Source: Halobiforma lacisalsi AJ5
Lineage (GTDB): Archaea > Halobacteriota > Halobacteria > Halobacteriales > Natrialbaceae
Length of the DNA stretch: 64,000 bases
Reading direction: 5' to 3'
NCBI RefSeq assembly: GCF_000226975.2
Contig: NZ_CP019285.1
Coordinates: 3,906,001 to 3,970,000 of the forward strand
Both the position numbers and the translations under genes were made by a program. Shown here one piece after another: positions 16,641-25,537 of the stretch. The notes under the pieces are model-generated. The model did no database searches. It was given only the letters and a program-made list of their open reading frames with translations, and was not told where the DNA came from. The stretch's first letter is position 1. Each line of letters opens with the position of its first letter.

Positions 16641-19415
16641 ATGACAGGGTACGATCACGCGCAGGTGCAGGAGTTCTGGCAGTACGTCTGGGAACGGGAG
16701 GACGTGTACGAACTCGGGGACGACGCGACGGATCCGACCTACGTCCTCGGAATGTTCCCCTACACGTCGGGGACACTCCACATGGGCCACGTCCGCAACT
16801 ACGCGATCGCGGACGCGTACGCTCGCTATCGGCGGATGTGCGGCGACGACGTCCTCCATCCGATGGGGTGGGACGCGTTCGGCCTCCCCGCCGAGAACGC
16901 CGCCTACGAGCGGGCAAGCGACCCCGAATCCTGGACGCAGGCCTGCATCCGACGGATGCGCGAGGAACTCGAGACGCTGGGGTTCGGCTACGACTGGTCT
17001 CGGGAGATCACGACCTGCGAGCCGTCGTACTACCGGTGGAACCAGTGGCTGTTCAAGCGCTTCCACGAGGCGGGGCTGGTCGAGTACGACGCCGCGACGG
17101 TCGACTGGTGTCCGGACTGCGAGACGGTGCTGGCCGACGCCCAGGTCGTCGAACGCGATGGAGAAGGCGGGTCCAGCGACCGCGTCTGCTGGCGCTGCGA
17201 GACGCCCGTCGGCCGGCGGGACCTCGACCAGTGGTTCTTCACCATCACCGACTACGCCGACGAACTGGACGCGGGGCTGGACGACCTCGAGGGGTGGCCC
17301 GACGGCGTCCGGGAGATCCAGCGCAACTGGATCGGCCGCCGCGAGGGGGCCAGGATCTCCTTCGAGGTCGACCTCGCTCTCGGCGGGACGACGGCGGTCG
17401 ACGTCTTCAGCGCCCGGCCCGAGACGATCCACGGCGCGACCTACCTCGCGGTTTCGCCGGGTCACGACCTGGCGCGAGCCCTCGCGGAGGAGGACGAGGA
17501 CGTACAGGCGTACGTCGACGAGGTCCGCGACCGCGGGCCGGACGAGGTCGGCTACTCCGGCATCGTGACCGACGCGAGCGCGATCAATCCCGTGACTGGT
17601 GAGTCCCTGCCCGTCTACGTCGCGGGCTACGTCCTCGAGGACGTCGGCACGGGCGCAGTGATGGGCGTGCCGGGCCACAACGAGCGCGACTACGCGTTCG
17701 CCCGCGAGCACGACCTGCCGATCAAGCGGGTGATCGAACCGGCCGACGACGGGGGCGACGGAGGCAACGCGGACGACGCGGACGACGCGGACGGCGAACC
17801 CCCCTACACCGGCCACGGTACCCTGACTGAGAGCGGCGACTACACCGGTATCGGGACCGAAACCGCCCGCGAGCGACTGCTCGAGGACTACGACGCCCTC
17901 GAGGAAGACGTCACCTACCGGCTGCGGGACTGGCTGATCTCCCGGCAGCGGTACTGGGGAACCCCGATCCCGGTCGTCCACTGCGACGACTGCGGGCCCG
18001 TCCTCGTGCCCGACGAGGACCTGCCGGTCGAACTCCCCGAGTTCGTCCGGACCACGGGCAACCCGCTCGAGGAACACGCCTCCTTCCGCGAGACGGAGTG
18101 TCCGGAGTGTGGCGGGCCCGCGCGCCGGGAGACCGACACGATGGACACCTTCGTCGACTCCTCGTGGTACTTCCTGCGATTCCTCTCGCCCGACCTCGAG
18201 GACGCTCCGTTCGACTCGGATCGGGCCGAGGAGTGGCTCCCGGTCGACGTCTACGTCGGCGGTGACGAACACGCCACGCTACACTTGCTGTACGCCCGGT
18301 TCTTCGCGAAGGCACTGACCGACATCGGGCTGTTGGACTGTCGCGAACCGTTCCGGGAACTCGAGAGTCAGGGGACGGTGCTGTACGAGGGCGAGAAGAT
18401 GTCCAGTTCGAAGGGCAACGCCGTCGCTCCCGAGGAGTACGGCGCGGAGACGACGCGGCTGTTCGTCCTCTCGGCGGCCCACCCCGAACAGGACTTCGAG
18501 TGGACCGCGAACGACGTCCGCGGGGCCTACGACCTCCAGCAAACCCTCTACGGGATGGTCACCGCGTTCGTCGAGGGCGAGTCCGGGCGGAGCGAGCGGC
18601 TCCCGCGGGACGAGTACGTCGACCGGGAGATCGACCGGACGATCGCGGCGACGACCGAGGAGTACGAGCGGTTCCGGTTCCACCGGGCGGCGACCGAGAT
18701 TCGGGAACTCGCGGGGCTGTTGCGCCGCTACCGGGGGTTCGGTCCTCCCCACGAGGAGGTCAACCGGCGTGGCCTGCTGACGCTTTCCGCGCTGATCGCC
18801 CCGATGGCCCCTCACCTCGGCGAGGAACTGTGGAACAAGCTCCGGGGCGACGGGCTGGTGGCCGAGGCCGACTGGCCGGACGCCGGCGAGTTCGCGGACG
18901 ACACAGAAAGCGCACACGCGCCCGACTACCGCCGCGAGCGCCGCCTCGTGGAGACCACCCTCGAGGACGTCAGGGACATCGTCGACGTCGCCGCGATCGA
19001 CGACCCCGAGCGGATCGACCTGATCGTCGCCGACGAGTGGAAGTACCGGACGATGGAGTTCCTCCGAGAAGGCGACGCGAACGCGGACAGCGACCGCCCC
19101 GGCGATGACCCGCAGTCGGCGGTCGAACGCGTCGCCGACGCCCTCGAGAACGATCCCGAACTCGACACGCCGACTCGCGAAGCTATCGCCCGATTCCTCG
19201 AGCGAAGCGACGCGGCGGACGCTCGAGGCGGGTCCTCGTCGGGATCCGACTCCGGGGCGGCCGCTCTCGGCCCCGACCGCGAGCACGCGCTGCTCGAGCG
19301 GGCGGCCTGGCTCGTCCGGGACGAGTTCGACGCCGACGTGCGGGTGCAACGCGCCGACGACGGCGCGGCCGGCGGGAAAGCAAGACCTGGGAAACCCGCG
19401 ATCCGGATCGACTGA
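16641..19415 (+). CDS. leuS: leucyl-tRNA synthetase, bacterial-type catalytic body with archaeal-type C-terminus
   Basis: A 924-residue class Ia synthetase charging tRNA-Leu. HMGH is at residues 47-50 (TLHMGHVRNYAIADAY), the zinc-finger cysteines are in WCPDCET and CWRCETP, the CP1 editing domain follows it (FSARPETIHGATYLAV), and KMSSS is at 586-590. Up to this point the order matches bacterial LeuRS. After KMSSS the sequence instead resembles archaeal LeuRS: EDVRDIVDVAAIDD, ADEWKYRTMEFL, and the terminal KPAIRID. Two acidic Gly/Asp insertions (about 370-385 and 855-875) are probably halophilic linkers. A similar mixed architecture has been described in haloarchaea. Confidence 0.95.
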   Translation: MTGYDHAQVQEFWQYVWEREDVYELGDDATDPTYVLGMFPYTSGTLHMGHVRNYAIADAYARYRRMCGDDVLHPMGWDAFGLPAENAAYERASDPESWTQACIRRMREELETLGFGYDWSREITTCEPSYYRWNQWLFKRFHEAGLVEYDAATVDWCPDCETVLADAQVVERDGEGGSSDRVCWRCETPVGRRDLDQWFFTITDYADELDAGLDDLEGWPDGVREIQRNWIGRREGARISFEVDLALGGTTAVDVFSARPETIHGATYLAVSPGHDLARALAEEDEDVQAYVDEVRDRGPDEVGYSGIVTDASAINPVTGESLPVYVAGYVLEDVGTGAVMGVPGHNERDYAFAREHDLPIKRVIEPADDGGDGGNADDADDADGEPPYTGHGTLTESGDYTGIGTETARERLLEDYDALEEDVTYRLRDWLISRQRYWGTPIPVVHCDDCGPVLVPDEDLPVELPEFVRTTGNPLEEHASFRETECPECGGPARRETDTMDTFVDSSWYFLRFLSPDLEDAPFDSDRAEEWLPVDVYVGGDEHATLHLLYARFFAKALTDIGLLDCREPFRELESQGTVLYEGEKMSSSKGNAVAPEEYGAETTRLFVLSAAHPEQDFEWTANDVRGAYDLQQTLYGMVTAFVEGESGRSERLPRDEYVDREIDRTIAATTEEYERFRFHRAATEIRELAGLLRRYRGFGPPHEEVNRRGLLTLSALIAPMAPHLGEELWNKLRGDGLVAEADWPDAGEFADDTESAHAPDYRRERRLVETTLEDVRDIVDVAAIDDPERIDLIVADEWKYRTMEFLREGDANADSDRPGDDPQSAVERVADALENDPELDTPTREAIARFLERSDAADARGGSSSGSDSGAAALGPDREHALLERAAWLVRDEFDADVRVQRADDGAAGGKARPGKPAIRID

Positions 19416-19560
19416 CGCCGGGGCGACTCGAGCGTACCCGTCTACCCCGTTCCGTCGCGGCCCCGACCTTCGATGTCGAAGGAAAGCAGAGCCTAACGCG
19501 GCGGAACGGCGAACGACAAGGACAGCTTTATTCGACCGGATTCGAAAGGGTCGAGACATC

Positions 19561-19851
19561 ATGAAGGGTGGCGGCGACAGTATCGACGGAACGGTCAGGC
19601 AGCAGCCGAGTCAGGCGGTCGTCGAAGCCGTCGCGGCCGCGGAAGGGATCTCGTCCGAGGAGCTACGACCACCCGAGTACGAACCGTTACACGCGGTCGT
19701 CGATCCCGACGCCCTCGACTCGCTGTTTGCGAGTCACGCCGACGGGCAACCCCGTCCCGGTGGGGCCGTCACTTTCGAATTTTGTGGATACGAGGTCACG
19801 GTCGACGAACGCGGGGCGGTCTCGCTCGAGGACGGGGGGAGCGAACCGTAA
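19561..19851 (+). CDS. stand-alone HalOD1 domain protein
   Basis: A 96-residue protein consisting almost wholly of a halobacterial output domain (HalOD1). Typical marks are SQAVVEAVAAAEGIS, ELRPPEYEPLHAVVDPDALDSLF and VTFEFCGYEVTVDERG. The domain is found in haloarchaeal signalling proteins, alone or attached to receiver domains; its biochemical output is not established. An A/T-rich box (TTTATT, near 19527) precedes the ATG by about 33 bases. Two further solo HalOD1 genes occur in this window. Confidence 0.85.
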   Translation: MKGGGDSIDGTVRQQPSQAVVEAVAAAEGISSEELRPPEYEPLHAVVDPDALDSLFASHADGQPRPGGAVTFEFCGYEVTVDERGAVSLEDGGSEP

Positions 19852-19991
19852 CGGCAGCCCAACGCCCCACACCCCACACCTCTCACCCCACACCATACGC
19901 CACGTCGACCACACGACCTTCGCTAGCGGATTACGCCGTCCGGACGGCCGGAACGGCAAGACAGATACGGGACCTCTCCTAACTATCGACG

Positions 19992-20594
19992 ATGGCAACT
20001 GCGGACGCGAAACGTCGACTCCGAGAGCGGCCGATCGGCGCAACGGTGGCGTTGACGATCGTCGGGTACGCCCTGGTCGTCGGGACGTTCCTGCTCGACG
20101 TACCGCTGTATCCCGACCTGACCCAGGCACAGATCAACCTGCTCACCCACGTGATCGCGGTCATCAACACGGCCACGGTCGCGCTGTTGATCGCCGGCTG
20201 GTACTGGATCCGTACGGGCGACGTCGAGAAACACCGGGCGGCGATGGTCGGCGCGTTCTCCCTGATCCTGCTGTTCCTGGTCGTCTACCTGATCAGGGTC
20301 GGCGGGGGCGGCGAGAAGCTGTTCGTCGGCCCGCAACGGGTCTACTACGCGTATCTGATCATGCTGGCGATCCACATCGTGCTCTCGATCGTGGCGGTGC
20401 CGATCGTCCTCTACGCGTTGCTGCTCGGGCTGACGCACACGCCGTCGGAACTGCGCGAGACGGCACACGCTCGAGTCGGCCGGATCGCGGCCGCGACCTG
20501 GATCCTGAGTCTCGTCCTCGGGGTCGTGACCTACGTGTTGCTCAATCACGTCTACGACTACGAGTTCGCGGCGATTATCGTCCCGCTGTTCTAG
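19992..20594 (+). CDS. DUF420 membrane protein (CtaM-like)
   Basis: A 200-residue integral membrane protein with five hydrophobic helices and the DUF420 pattern, including INLLTHVIAVINT, DVEKHRAAMV, GPQRVYYAYLIMLAIHI and TWILSLVLGVVTYVLL. DUF420 proteins are frequently found near heme-copper oxidase genes and bacterial CtaM is needed for cytochrome oxidase assembly, so a role in respiratory oxidase biogenesis is likely but inferred. The stop codon overlaps the stop of the convergent zinc-finger gene in a shared CTAG. Confidence 0.88.
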   Translation: MATADAKRRLRERPIGATVALTIVGYALVVGTFLLDVPLYPDLTQAQINLLTHVIAVINTATVALLIAGWYWIRTGDVEKHRAAMVGAFSLILLFLVVYLIRVGGGGEKLFVGPQRVYYAYLIMLAIHIVLSIVAVPIVLYALLLGLTHTPSELRETAHARVGRIAAATWILSLVLGVVTYVLLNHVYDYEFAAIIVPLF

Positions 20595-20743
20595 CGCTCT
20601 CCGTCGCGAACGTACCGAACGACGCGTTCGCCCCAGCGGGACTCCTGCTCCGGGCGATCGCTCCAGACCCACTTGCAGTATCGTAAGTGTTCGATACAGT
20701 TCTCGTGGGATAACTGCCGACTGCAACCGGGGCACGTAGGCAT
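20591..20743 (-). CDS. 50-residue zinc-ribbon-like microprotein
   Basis: A 50-residue protein beginning MPTCPGCSRQLSH and carrying a second pair of putative ligands in HLRYCKW, so a Cys-x2-Cys / His-x-Cys zinc site is likely. It is positively charged at the C-terminus (RWGERVVRYVRDGER). Small single zinc-finger proteins are abundant in haloarchaea and some affect growth or biofilm formation, but the function here is unknown. It ends in the same CTAG that terminates the opposite DUF420 gene. The longer open frame upstream was not used because it lacks homology. Confidence 0.65.
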   Translation of the reverse strand: MPTCPGCSRQLSHENCIEHLRYCKWVWSDRPEQESRWGERVVRYVRDGER

Positions 20744-20890
20744 ACTGATACGGACGCCGGCGAGCGGAGAGTAGCTTCCGGTGGCGCTCGCCTCTCGTCG
20801 GTCGGAAAGAAAGAACGGCCACCGGAAGCGAGAGTCGCTGTAACCGAAAAACGGGGAAGCCCTTTTCGGGTCGGACATGGCCGTTAGGGT

Positions 20891-21955
20891 ATGCAGTTCG
20901 GCGCTGCGGCGATCGGACTCGGCGGACTCGGCCAACTCGCCCTCGAGGTACTCGTCGATCTCGAGGGGGTAGAACTCGTCGCCGGTGCCGACGTGGCTGC
21001 CGACGCACGGGACGTCTTCGAACGGGAGTTCGATGCACCGGCGTACGCCGATCACGAGTCGCTGCTCGAGGCGCACGGCGACGAGATCGACGTCGCGGTG
21101 ATCGTCACGCCCCACACACTCCACTACGAACAGGCCCGGACCTGTCTCGAGGCCGGCACCCACGTCTACCTCGAGAAACCGATGGTGACAGACGTCGGGG
21201 ACGCGGTCGACCTCCTCGAGACGGCCGACCGCGAGGGGCTCGAAATCCAGGTCGGCTACCAGCGCCACTTCCATCCAGGGTTCGCCGAGATCAAACGGCT
21301 GGTCGACAGCGGCCGTATCGGTGACGTTCACACTGCGAACGCGTACCTGGGGCAGAACTGGATCGACCTCCACGAAGGAACCTGGCGAGTCGATCCCTCC
21401 CTTTCGGGGGGCGGACAGCTGTACGATTCGGGTTCACACCTGCTCGATGCCTTGCTGTGGATCACGGGCGGGACGCCGAGGAGCGTCGCCGGACACATGG
21501 AGTACGCCGACGAGGACGAAGACGACCGGATCGACGTCAACAGTTCGCTCTCGGTGCGACTCGAGGCCGACGGAGAGAACCAGGACGACGGCCGGTCGAT
21601 ACTCGCGGGCGTCACCGTCAGCGGCGACGGCGTCAACCTCTCGCCGTCGGAGGGGTACGCGATCTGGGGGACCGACGGCCGGGTCACGTTCGACGGCGAG
21701 CGGATCCGGCTCGAGGAACGCGGCGCGACGGTCTACGAGAGCACGATCGAAGCGCCGACCGACTTTACGACGCTCACGGGCGCGAAGTTAGAGAATTTCC
21801 TCGAGACGATCGCCGGGGACTCCGAACCCGAAGTCCCCGGCGACGTCGGCCTCCAGGTGACTGCCTTGACGGAGGCGGCGTACCGGGCGGACCGTGAGAA
21901 ACGGCGGATCGACGTGCAGTCGCTGATCGAAAACGCGAGGGAAGACCGACTGTAG
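20891..21955 (+). CDS. Gfo/Idh/MocA-family oxidoreductase
   Basis: A 354-residue NAD(P)-dependent dehydrogenase of the glucose-fructose oxidoreductase/inositol dehydrogenase family. The N-terminal Rossmann domain begins GAAAIGLGGLGQLALEVL with the nucleotide-binding glycines; the active-site EKP motif lies in THVYLEKPMVTD; GYQRHFHPGF and SHLLDALLWITGG in the C-terminal domain supply the usual His/Asp residues. It should oxidise a sugar or cyclitol hydroxyl; the substrate is not identifiable from neighbours. Confidence 0.9.
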   Translation: MQFGAAAIGLGGLGQLALEVLVDLEGVELVAGADVAADARDVFEREFDAPAYADHESLLEAHGDEIDVAVIVTPHTLHYEQARTCLEAGTHVYLEKPMVTDVGDAVDLLETADREGLEIQVGYQRHFHPGFAEIKRLVDSGRIGDVHTANAYLGQNWIDLHEGTWRVDPSLSGGGQLYDSGSHLLDALLWITGGTPRSVAGHMEYADEDEDDRIDVNSSLSVRLEADGENQDDGRSILAGVTVSGDGVNLSPSEGYAIWGTDGRVTFDGERIRLEERGATVYESTIEAPTDFTTLTGAKLENFLETIAGDSEPEVPGDVGLQVTALTEAAYRADREKRRIDVQSLIENAREDRL

Positions 21956-22008
21956 TGGGGGAGCCGGCAGAACCGGGGCTGGCCGGGATCGGGGCCGGGA
22001 CCAGGGCT

Positions 22009-22050
22009 GGAACTGGAACTGGAACTGGAACTGGAACTGGAACTGGAACT
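22009..22050. repeat. seven tandem GGAACT hexamers
   Basis: Seven perfect GGAACT units, with degenerate copies on both sides, between the oxidoreductase stop and the next gene's ATG. The open frame through it encodes a Gly-Thr repeat, but I regard it as non-coding because the downstream ATG at 22111 starts the recognisable protein. Confidence 0.95.
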
Positions 22051-22110
22051 GGAATGGGGACCGGGCCAAGAGCCGCAACCGGGGCGGAACGGGGTCCGGG
22101 GTCACACGTT

Positions 22111-22635
22111 ATGTCGAGGGCCGTCCAAGGTTCGCCCGTGACCACGACCGTTCGCGGCGCGTTGACCCGTGAGGAACTGGCCGATTTCCTCGAGGATCGG
22201 GATATTCCGGTTCGGATCGCCTGTCGGACGCCGTCCGGCCACCTCTGGATGCTGTCGCTGTGGTATCGGTTTCTGCATGGCGACGAGGAGTCCGAGCCCT
22301 GGCTCCTCGAGTGTTCCACCGCGGCGGACGCGACCGTCGTCGACTACTTGAAACGCGACGACGGCTCCGCGACCGATCCCGAGGCCGAGGTCGCGTTCGA
22401 AGTCTCGACGAATCGCCCGCCGTACAGGGGCGTCCGTGGCCGCGGTACAGCGTCCGTCGCCCCCGACCCCGAGAAGGAGGTACTCAGGGACCTGCTCGAG
22501 CAATACCTGGGTGGAACGGACTCGCAACTGGCACGAACGCTGCTCCGGGAGGAGCGCGATGAGGTGACGATCGCGATCGAGCCAGCGGTCGTCTACGGCT
22601 GGGACTACTCCGACCGAATGGGCAATCCCGAATAG
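22111..22635 (+). CDS. pyridoxamine 5'-phosphate oxidase-like (flavin split-barrel) protein
   Basis: A 174-residue protein with the flavin-binding split-barrel layout: LTREELADFLEDRDIPVRIACRTPSGHLWMLSLWYRF at the start (strands 1-3, with the short segments written here as one description of residues 17-53), then DATVVDYLKRDD and a C-terminal AIEPAVVYGWDYSDR. The Trp-Asp-Tyr end is characteristic of the F420/FMN-dependent group. It may bind FMN or F420; catalytic activity is not established. The ATG at 22111 follows the hexamer array. Confidence 0.75.
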   Translation: MSRAVQGSPVTTTVRGALTREELADFLEDRDIPVRIACRTPSGHLWMLSLWYRFLHGDEESEPWLLECSTAADATVVDYLKRDDGSATDPEAEVAFEVSTNRPPYRGVRGRGTASVAPDPEKEVLRDLLEQYLGGTDSQLARTLLREERDEVTIAIEPAVVYGWDYSDRMGNPE

Positions 22636-22645
22636 ATCGGCGCCG

Positions 22646-23425
22646 TCAGTCCGTCCGCGGGATCGAGCGCGCGCCGAGCGCGAACGCGACGACCGCCAGC
22701 ACGGCGAGGATCGCCAGGTTCGCCAGCGCGGGGTCGATCCCGGTTCCGGCGACCGACGCCGGTTCGGCCGCCGGGTAGGCCACCGCCCGGACGCCGCGAG
22801 CGAAGTACGTCAGCGGCGAGAGATTCACCAGCGGCTCGAACCAGCCGGGCAGTTGCTCGAGCGTGATGAACGTCTCCGAGAGGAAAAGCAGGGGGAGCGC
22901 GATCGTGTTGCTGGCCGCGACGGCACCGTCGCGCGAACCGGTGTAGCTGCCGAGCATCGCGCCGATTCCACAGAAGGCGATCACGCCGACGAGGACGTAG
23001 GGGACGAGCAGCGGCGAGAAGACGATCTCGGCCCCTGTCAGCGCGATCACGAGCCCGAGAATGAGCAGGCCAGCCAGCCCGATGATGACGGCGTTGACGG
23101 CCGTCTGGGCCAGAAGCCACTCGCTTCGGGTCAGCGGCGTCGTCGCGAGTTTCTCGAAGCGGTTGCCCTCGCGGTGGCGGGCGACCTCGCTGCCCATCCG
23201 GGAAAGCGGCGTGAAGAGGACAACGGTGGCCAGGTACCCCGGGACGTAGTAGGCTGCCGGCTCGGCGAACAGCCCGCCGCCTGCGGGGTCGGTCCGGACG
23301 AGCGCGCCGAAGATGACGATCAGGATCACCGGGAAGAAGAACGTGAAGAAGACCGCGGTCCGGCGGCGGACGAACGACCGCCAGCCGGCGTCGACCTCCG
23401 AGCGAACGCGACCGAACCGGCTCAT
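22646..23425 (-). CDS. ABC-2 type transporter permease
   Basis: A 259-residue membrane protein with six transmembrane segments and the ABC-2 pattern: FVRRRTAVFFTFFFPVILIVIFG near the N-terminus, REGNRFEKLATTPLTRSEWLLAQ (the conserved cytoplasmic segment), LFLSETFI and NLSPLTYFARGVR. It forms an exporter with the ATPase encoded immediately upstream, the two genes overlapping by ATGA. Substrate unknown; related systems export drugs, lipids or polysaccharides. Confidence 0.92.
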   Translation of the reverse strand: MSRFGRVRSEVDAGWRSFVRRRTAVFFTFFFPVILIVIFGALVRTDPAGGGLFAEPAAYYVPGYLATVVLFTPLSRMGSEVARHREGNRFEKLATTPLTRSEWLLAQTAVNAVIIGLAGLLILGLVIALTGAEIVFSPLLVPYVLVGVIAFCGIGAMLGSYTGSRDGAVAASNTIALPLLFLSETFITLEQLPGWFEPLVNLSPLTYFARGVRAVAYPAAEPASVAGTGIDPALANLAILAVLAVVAFALGARSIPRTD

Positions 23426-24417
23426 GCCGTCTCACCCGGCGTCGCCGCGTCCGTCTCCGTCGGCGAATCGATCGGCTCCCGTTGTGTCCGTTCCCGCTCG
23501 GTTTCGTCGGCCAGCGCGAGGTAGACGTCCTCGAGGTCGGGTTCGGCCCAGGTCAGGCCCGTGTACTCGAGGCCGCGATCCTCGAGGTAGTCGACGATGG
23601 TACCGATCTCGACGGGCGTGACGTCGCGGACGACGACGCCGGCGGGCGTTCCGCCCCCGCGACCACGGCTGGAGACGCGACTCGCCCGCTCGACCGGATA
23701 CTCGAGGTCGGCGAACGCCTCGGGGTCGGCGTCGGTCTCGACGAGGACTCGGCTCCCGCCGCCGTGCTCGGCGACGAGCTCGTCGGGGGACCCCTGGGCG
23801 ATCAGCGAGCCGTCGGCGAGCAGGCCGACCCGATCGGCCAGTCGCTCGGCCTCGGCCATGTCGTGGGTGGTCAGTACGACGGTCGTCCCGCCGGCCGCGA
23901 GGTCCTCGATCAGCCGCCAGACGGTTCGGCGGCCGGCGGGGTCGATCCCGGTCGTGGGCTCGTCCAGAAAGAGCACGTCCGGGTCGTTGACCAGCGTCGA
24001 GCCGACGCAGACGCGGCGCTGCTGGCCGCCCGAGAGGTTCTCGTACCACGTGTCGCCGGCGTCGACGAGCCCGACGTCGGACAGGACCTCGTCGGGCCCC
24101 CTGGCGTCGTCGTACAGGCCTGCGTAGTAGTCGATCAGTTCGTGGGCGGTGAGCCTGTCCGGCGGGGCGAAGTCCTGCGGGAGTACGCCGAGCCGGTCCC
24201 GGTCGACGGCGGTCGGCGGTTCGCCGAAGACGCGAGCGGATCCCGCGTCGGGTTCCGTCGTCCCGGTCAGCGCCCGGACGAGCGTCGTCTTGCCGGCCCC
24301 GTTCGGGCCGATAAGTGCGAAGACTTCACCGCGGTCGACCGACAGCGAGGCCCCCGACAGCGCGGTCGTCTCGCCGTAGGATTTCCGCAGCTCGGTCGCT
24401 TCGACTACGGCTTCCAT
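23422..24417 (-). CDS. ABC transporter ATP-binding protein
   Basis: A 331-residue ATPase. Walker A is LIGPNGAGKTTL (about residues 38-49), the signature is ENLSGGQQRRVCVGSTL, Walker B is VLFLDEPTTGIDP, and the switch His is in LTTHDMAEAERLADR. A C-terminal extension of about 100 residues follows, as in DrrA/CcmA-type exporters. The ATG at 24417 was chosen since the longer frame adds a non-conserved tail. Its stop overlaps the start of the permease gene, so the pair is a single exporter operon. Confidence 0.94.
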   Translation of the reverse strand: MEAVVEATELRKSYGETTALSGASLSVDRGEVFALIGPNGAGKTTLVRALTGTTEPDAGSARVFGEPPTAVDRDRLGVLPQDFAPPDRLTAHELIDYYAGLYDDARGPDEVLSDVGLVDAGDTWYENLSGGQQRRVCVGSTLVNDPDVLFLDEPTTGIDPAGRRTVWRLIEDLAAGGTTVVLTTHDMAEAERLADRVGLLADGSLIAQGSPDELVAEHGGGSRVLVETDADPEAFADLEYPVERASRVSSRGRGGGTPAGVVVRDVTPVEIGTIVDYLEDRGLEYTGLTWAEPDLEDVYLALADETERERTQREPIDSPTETDAATPGETA

Positions 24418-24537
24418 GAGGTTCGGTAGCGACCGGTCCCGGGTAAGGGGTTCGGTTCCGGGGCTCTGGGGCGACGGGCTCCCGTGCTCGCACTCGCAGG
24501 CTCGAGCGTTATCCACCCGTTCGTGGTAGCGGCCGCC

Positions 24538-25494
24538 GTGACCGCCGTTGGATACGCCCTGTCAAGCGAGGAGCACGACCCGATGGAACTCGTCGCGAAC
24601 GCTGCCCGTGCCGAAGACGCCGGCTTCGACTTCTGTTCGATCTCGGACCACTTCCACCCCTGGGTGTCGGCGCAGGGCGAGTCGCCGTTCGTCTGGTCGA
24701 CGCTGGGCGGCATCGCGGCCGAGACGGACGAGATCGACGTCGGCGTCGGCGTCACCTGCCCGACGATCCGGATCCACCCGGTCAACGTCGCCCACGCGGT
24801 CGCGACGGTCGACGAAATGTTCGGCGACCGCTTCACGTTCGGCGTCGGCACCGGCGAGAACCTGAACGAACACGTCACGGGCGAGCGTTGGCCGGAACAC
24901 GACGTTCGGCTCGAGATGCTCGAGGAGGCGATGGAAGTGATGCGGAAACTGTGGACCGGCGAGACGACGAGCCACCACGGCGAGCACTACACCGTCGAGA
25001 ACGCCCGTCTCTACACGGTTCCCGACGAGCAGCCGACGACGGTCGCCAGCGCGTTCGGCCCTCAGACCGCCGAGTGGGCGGCCGACCACGGCGACGGGCT
25101 CTGGTGTTCCGGCCCGCAGGGTGAGGTCGTCGACGCATACGAGGACGCCGGCGGCGACGGGCCGATGCTCACCCAGATGCACGTCTGCTGTGCCGAGAGC
25201 GAGGACGAGGCGATCGATACGGTCCACGAGTACTGGCCCAACGGCTCGCTGCCGGGAGAACTCGCCCAGGTCCTGCCGACGCCGGCCCACTTCGAACAGG
25301 CCGCGGAGATGGTCGAGCGCGAGGATGTCGCCGAGTCGGGGACGACGACGGAGCAGGACGCCCAGGCCCACATCGACAGTATCCAGGAGGCGATCGACGC
25401 CGGCTACGATCACGTCTACGTCCACCAGATCGGGCCCGAACAGGAGCGGATGCTCGAGTTCTACGAGGCGGAGGTGTTGCCGTCGTTCCGGTGA
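24538..25494 (+). CDS. LLM-class F420-dependent oxidoreductase
   Basis: A 318-residue TIM-barrel flavin/F420 oxidoreductase of the luciferase-like family. It starts TAVGYALSSEEHDP, and shows FDFCSISDHFHPW, GVGVTCPTIRIHPVNVAHAVATVDEM, and FGVGTGENLNEHV, all close to the F420-dependent glucose-6-phosphate dehydrogenase-type/TIGR03557 group. GTG 24538 is the best start because the conserved strand begins two codons later; earlier GTG codons only add a hydrophobic stretch. Coenzyme F420 is present in haloarchaea. The substrate is unknown. Confidence 0.9.
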   Translation: MTAVGYALSSEEHDPMELVANAARAEDAGFDFCSISDHFHPWVSAQGESPFVWSTLGGIAAETDEIDVGVGVTCPTIRIHPVNVAHAVATVDEMFGDRFTFGVGTGENLNEHVTGERWPEHDVRLEMLEEAMEVMRKLWTGETTSHHGEHYTVENARLYTVPDEQPTTVASAFGPQTAEWAADHGDGLWCSGPQGEVVDAYEDAGGDGPMLTQMHVCCAESEDEAIDTVHEYWPNGSLPGELAQVLPTPAHFEQAAEMVEREDVAESGTTTEQDAQAHIDSIQEAIDAGYDHVYVHQIGPEQERMLEFYEAEVLPSFR

Positions 25495-25537
25495 CCGGAG
25501 CCGAAGCTTCAAGTGGGAGACGCGAGTCCGCCGAACA

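Noticed and set aside
16449-18272. 607-codon minus-strand open frame opposite leuS
   Set aside because: Shadow; leuS motifs occupy the plus strand.
21955-22110. N-terminal Gly-Thr repeat extension of the flavin split-barrel protein
   Set aside because: The repeat is a nucleotide hexamer array; the conserved fold begins after ATG 22111 and the alternative GTG overlaps the previous stop codon.
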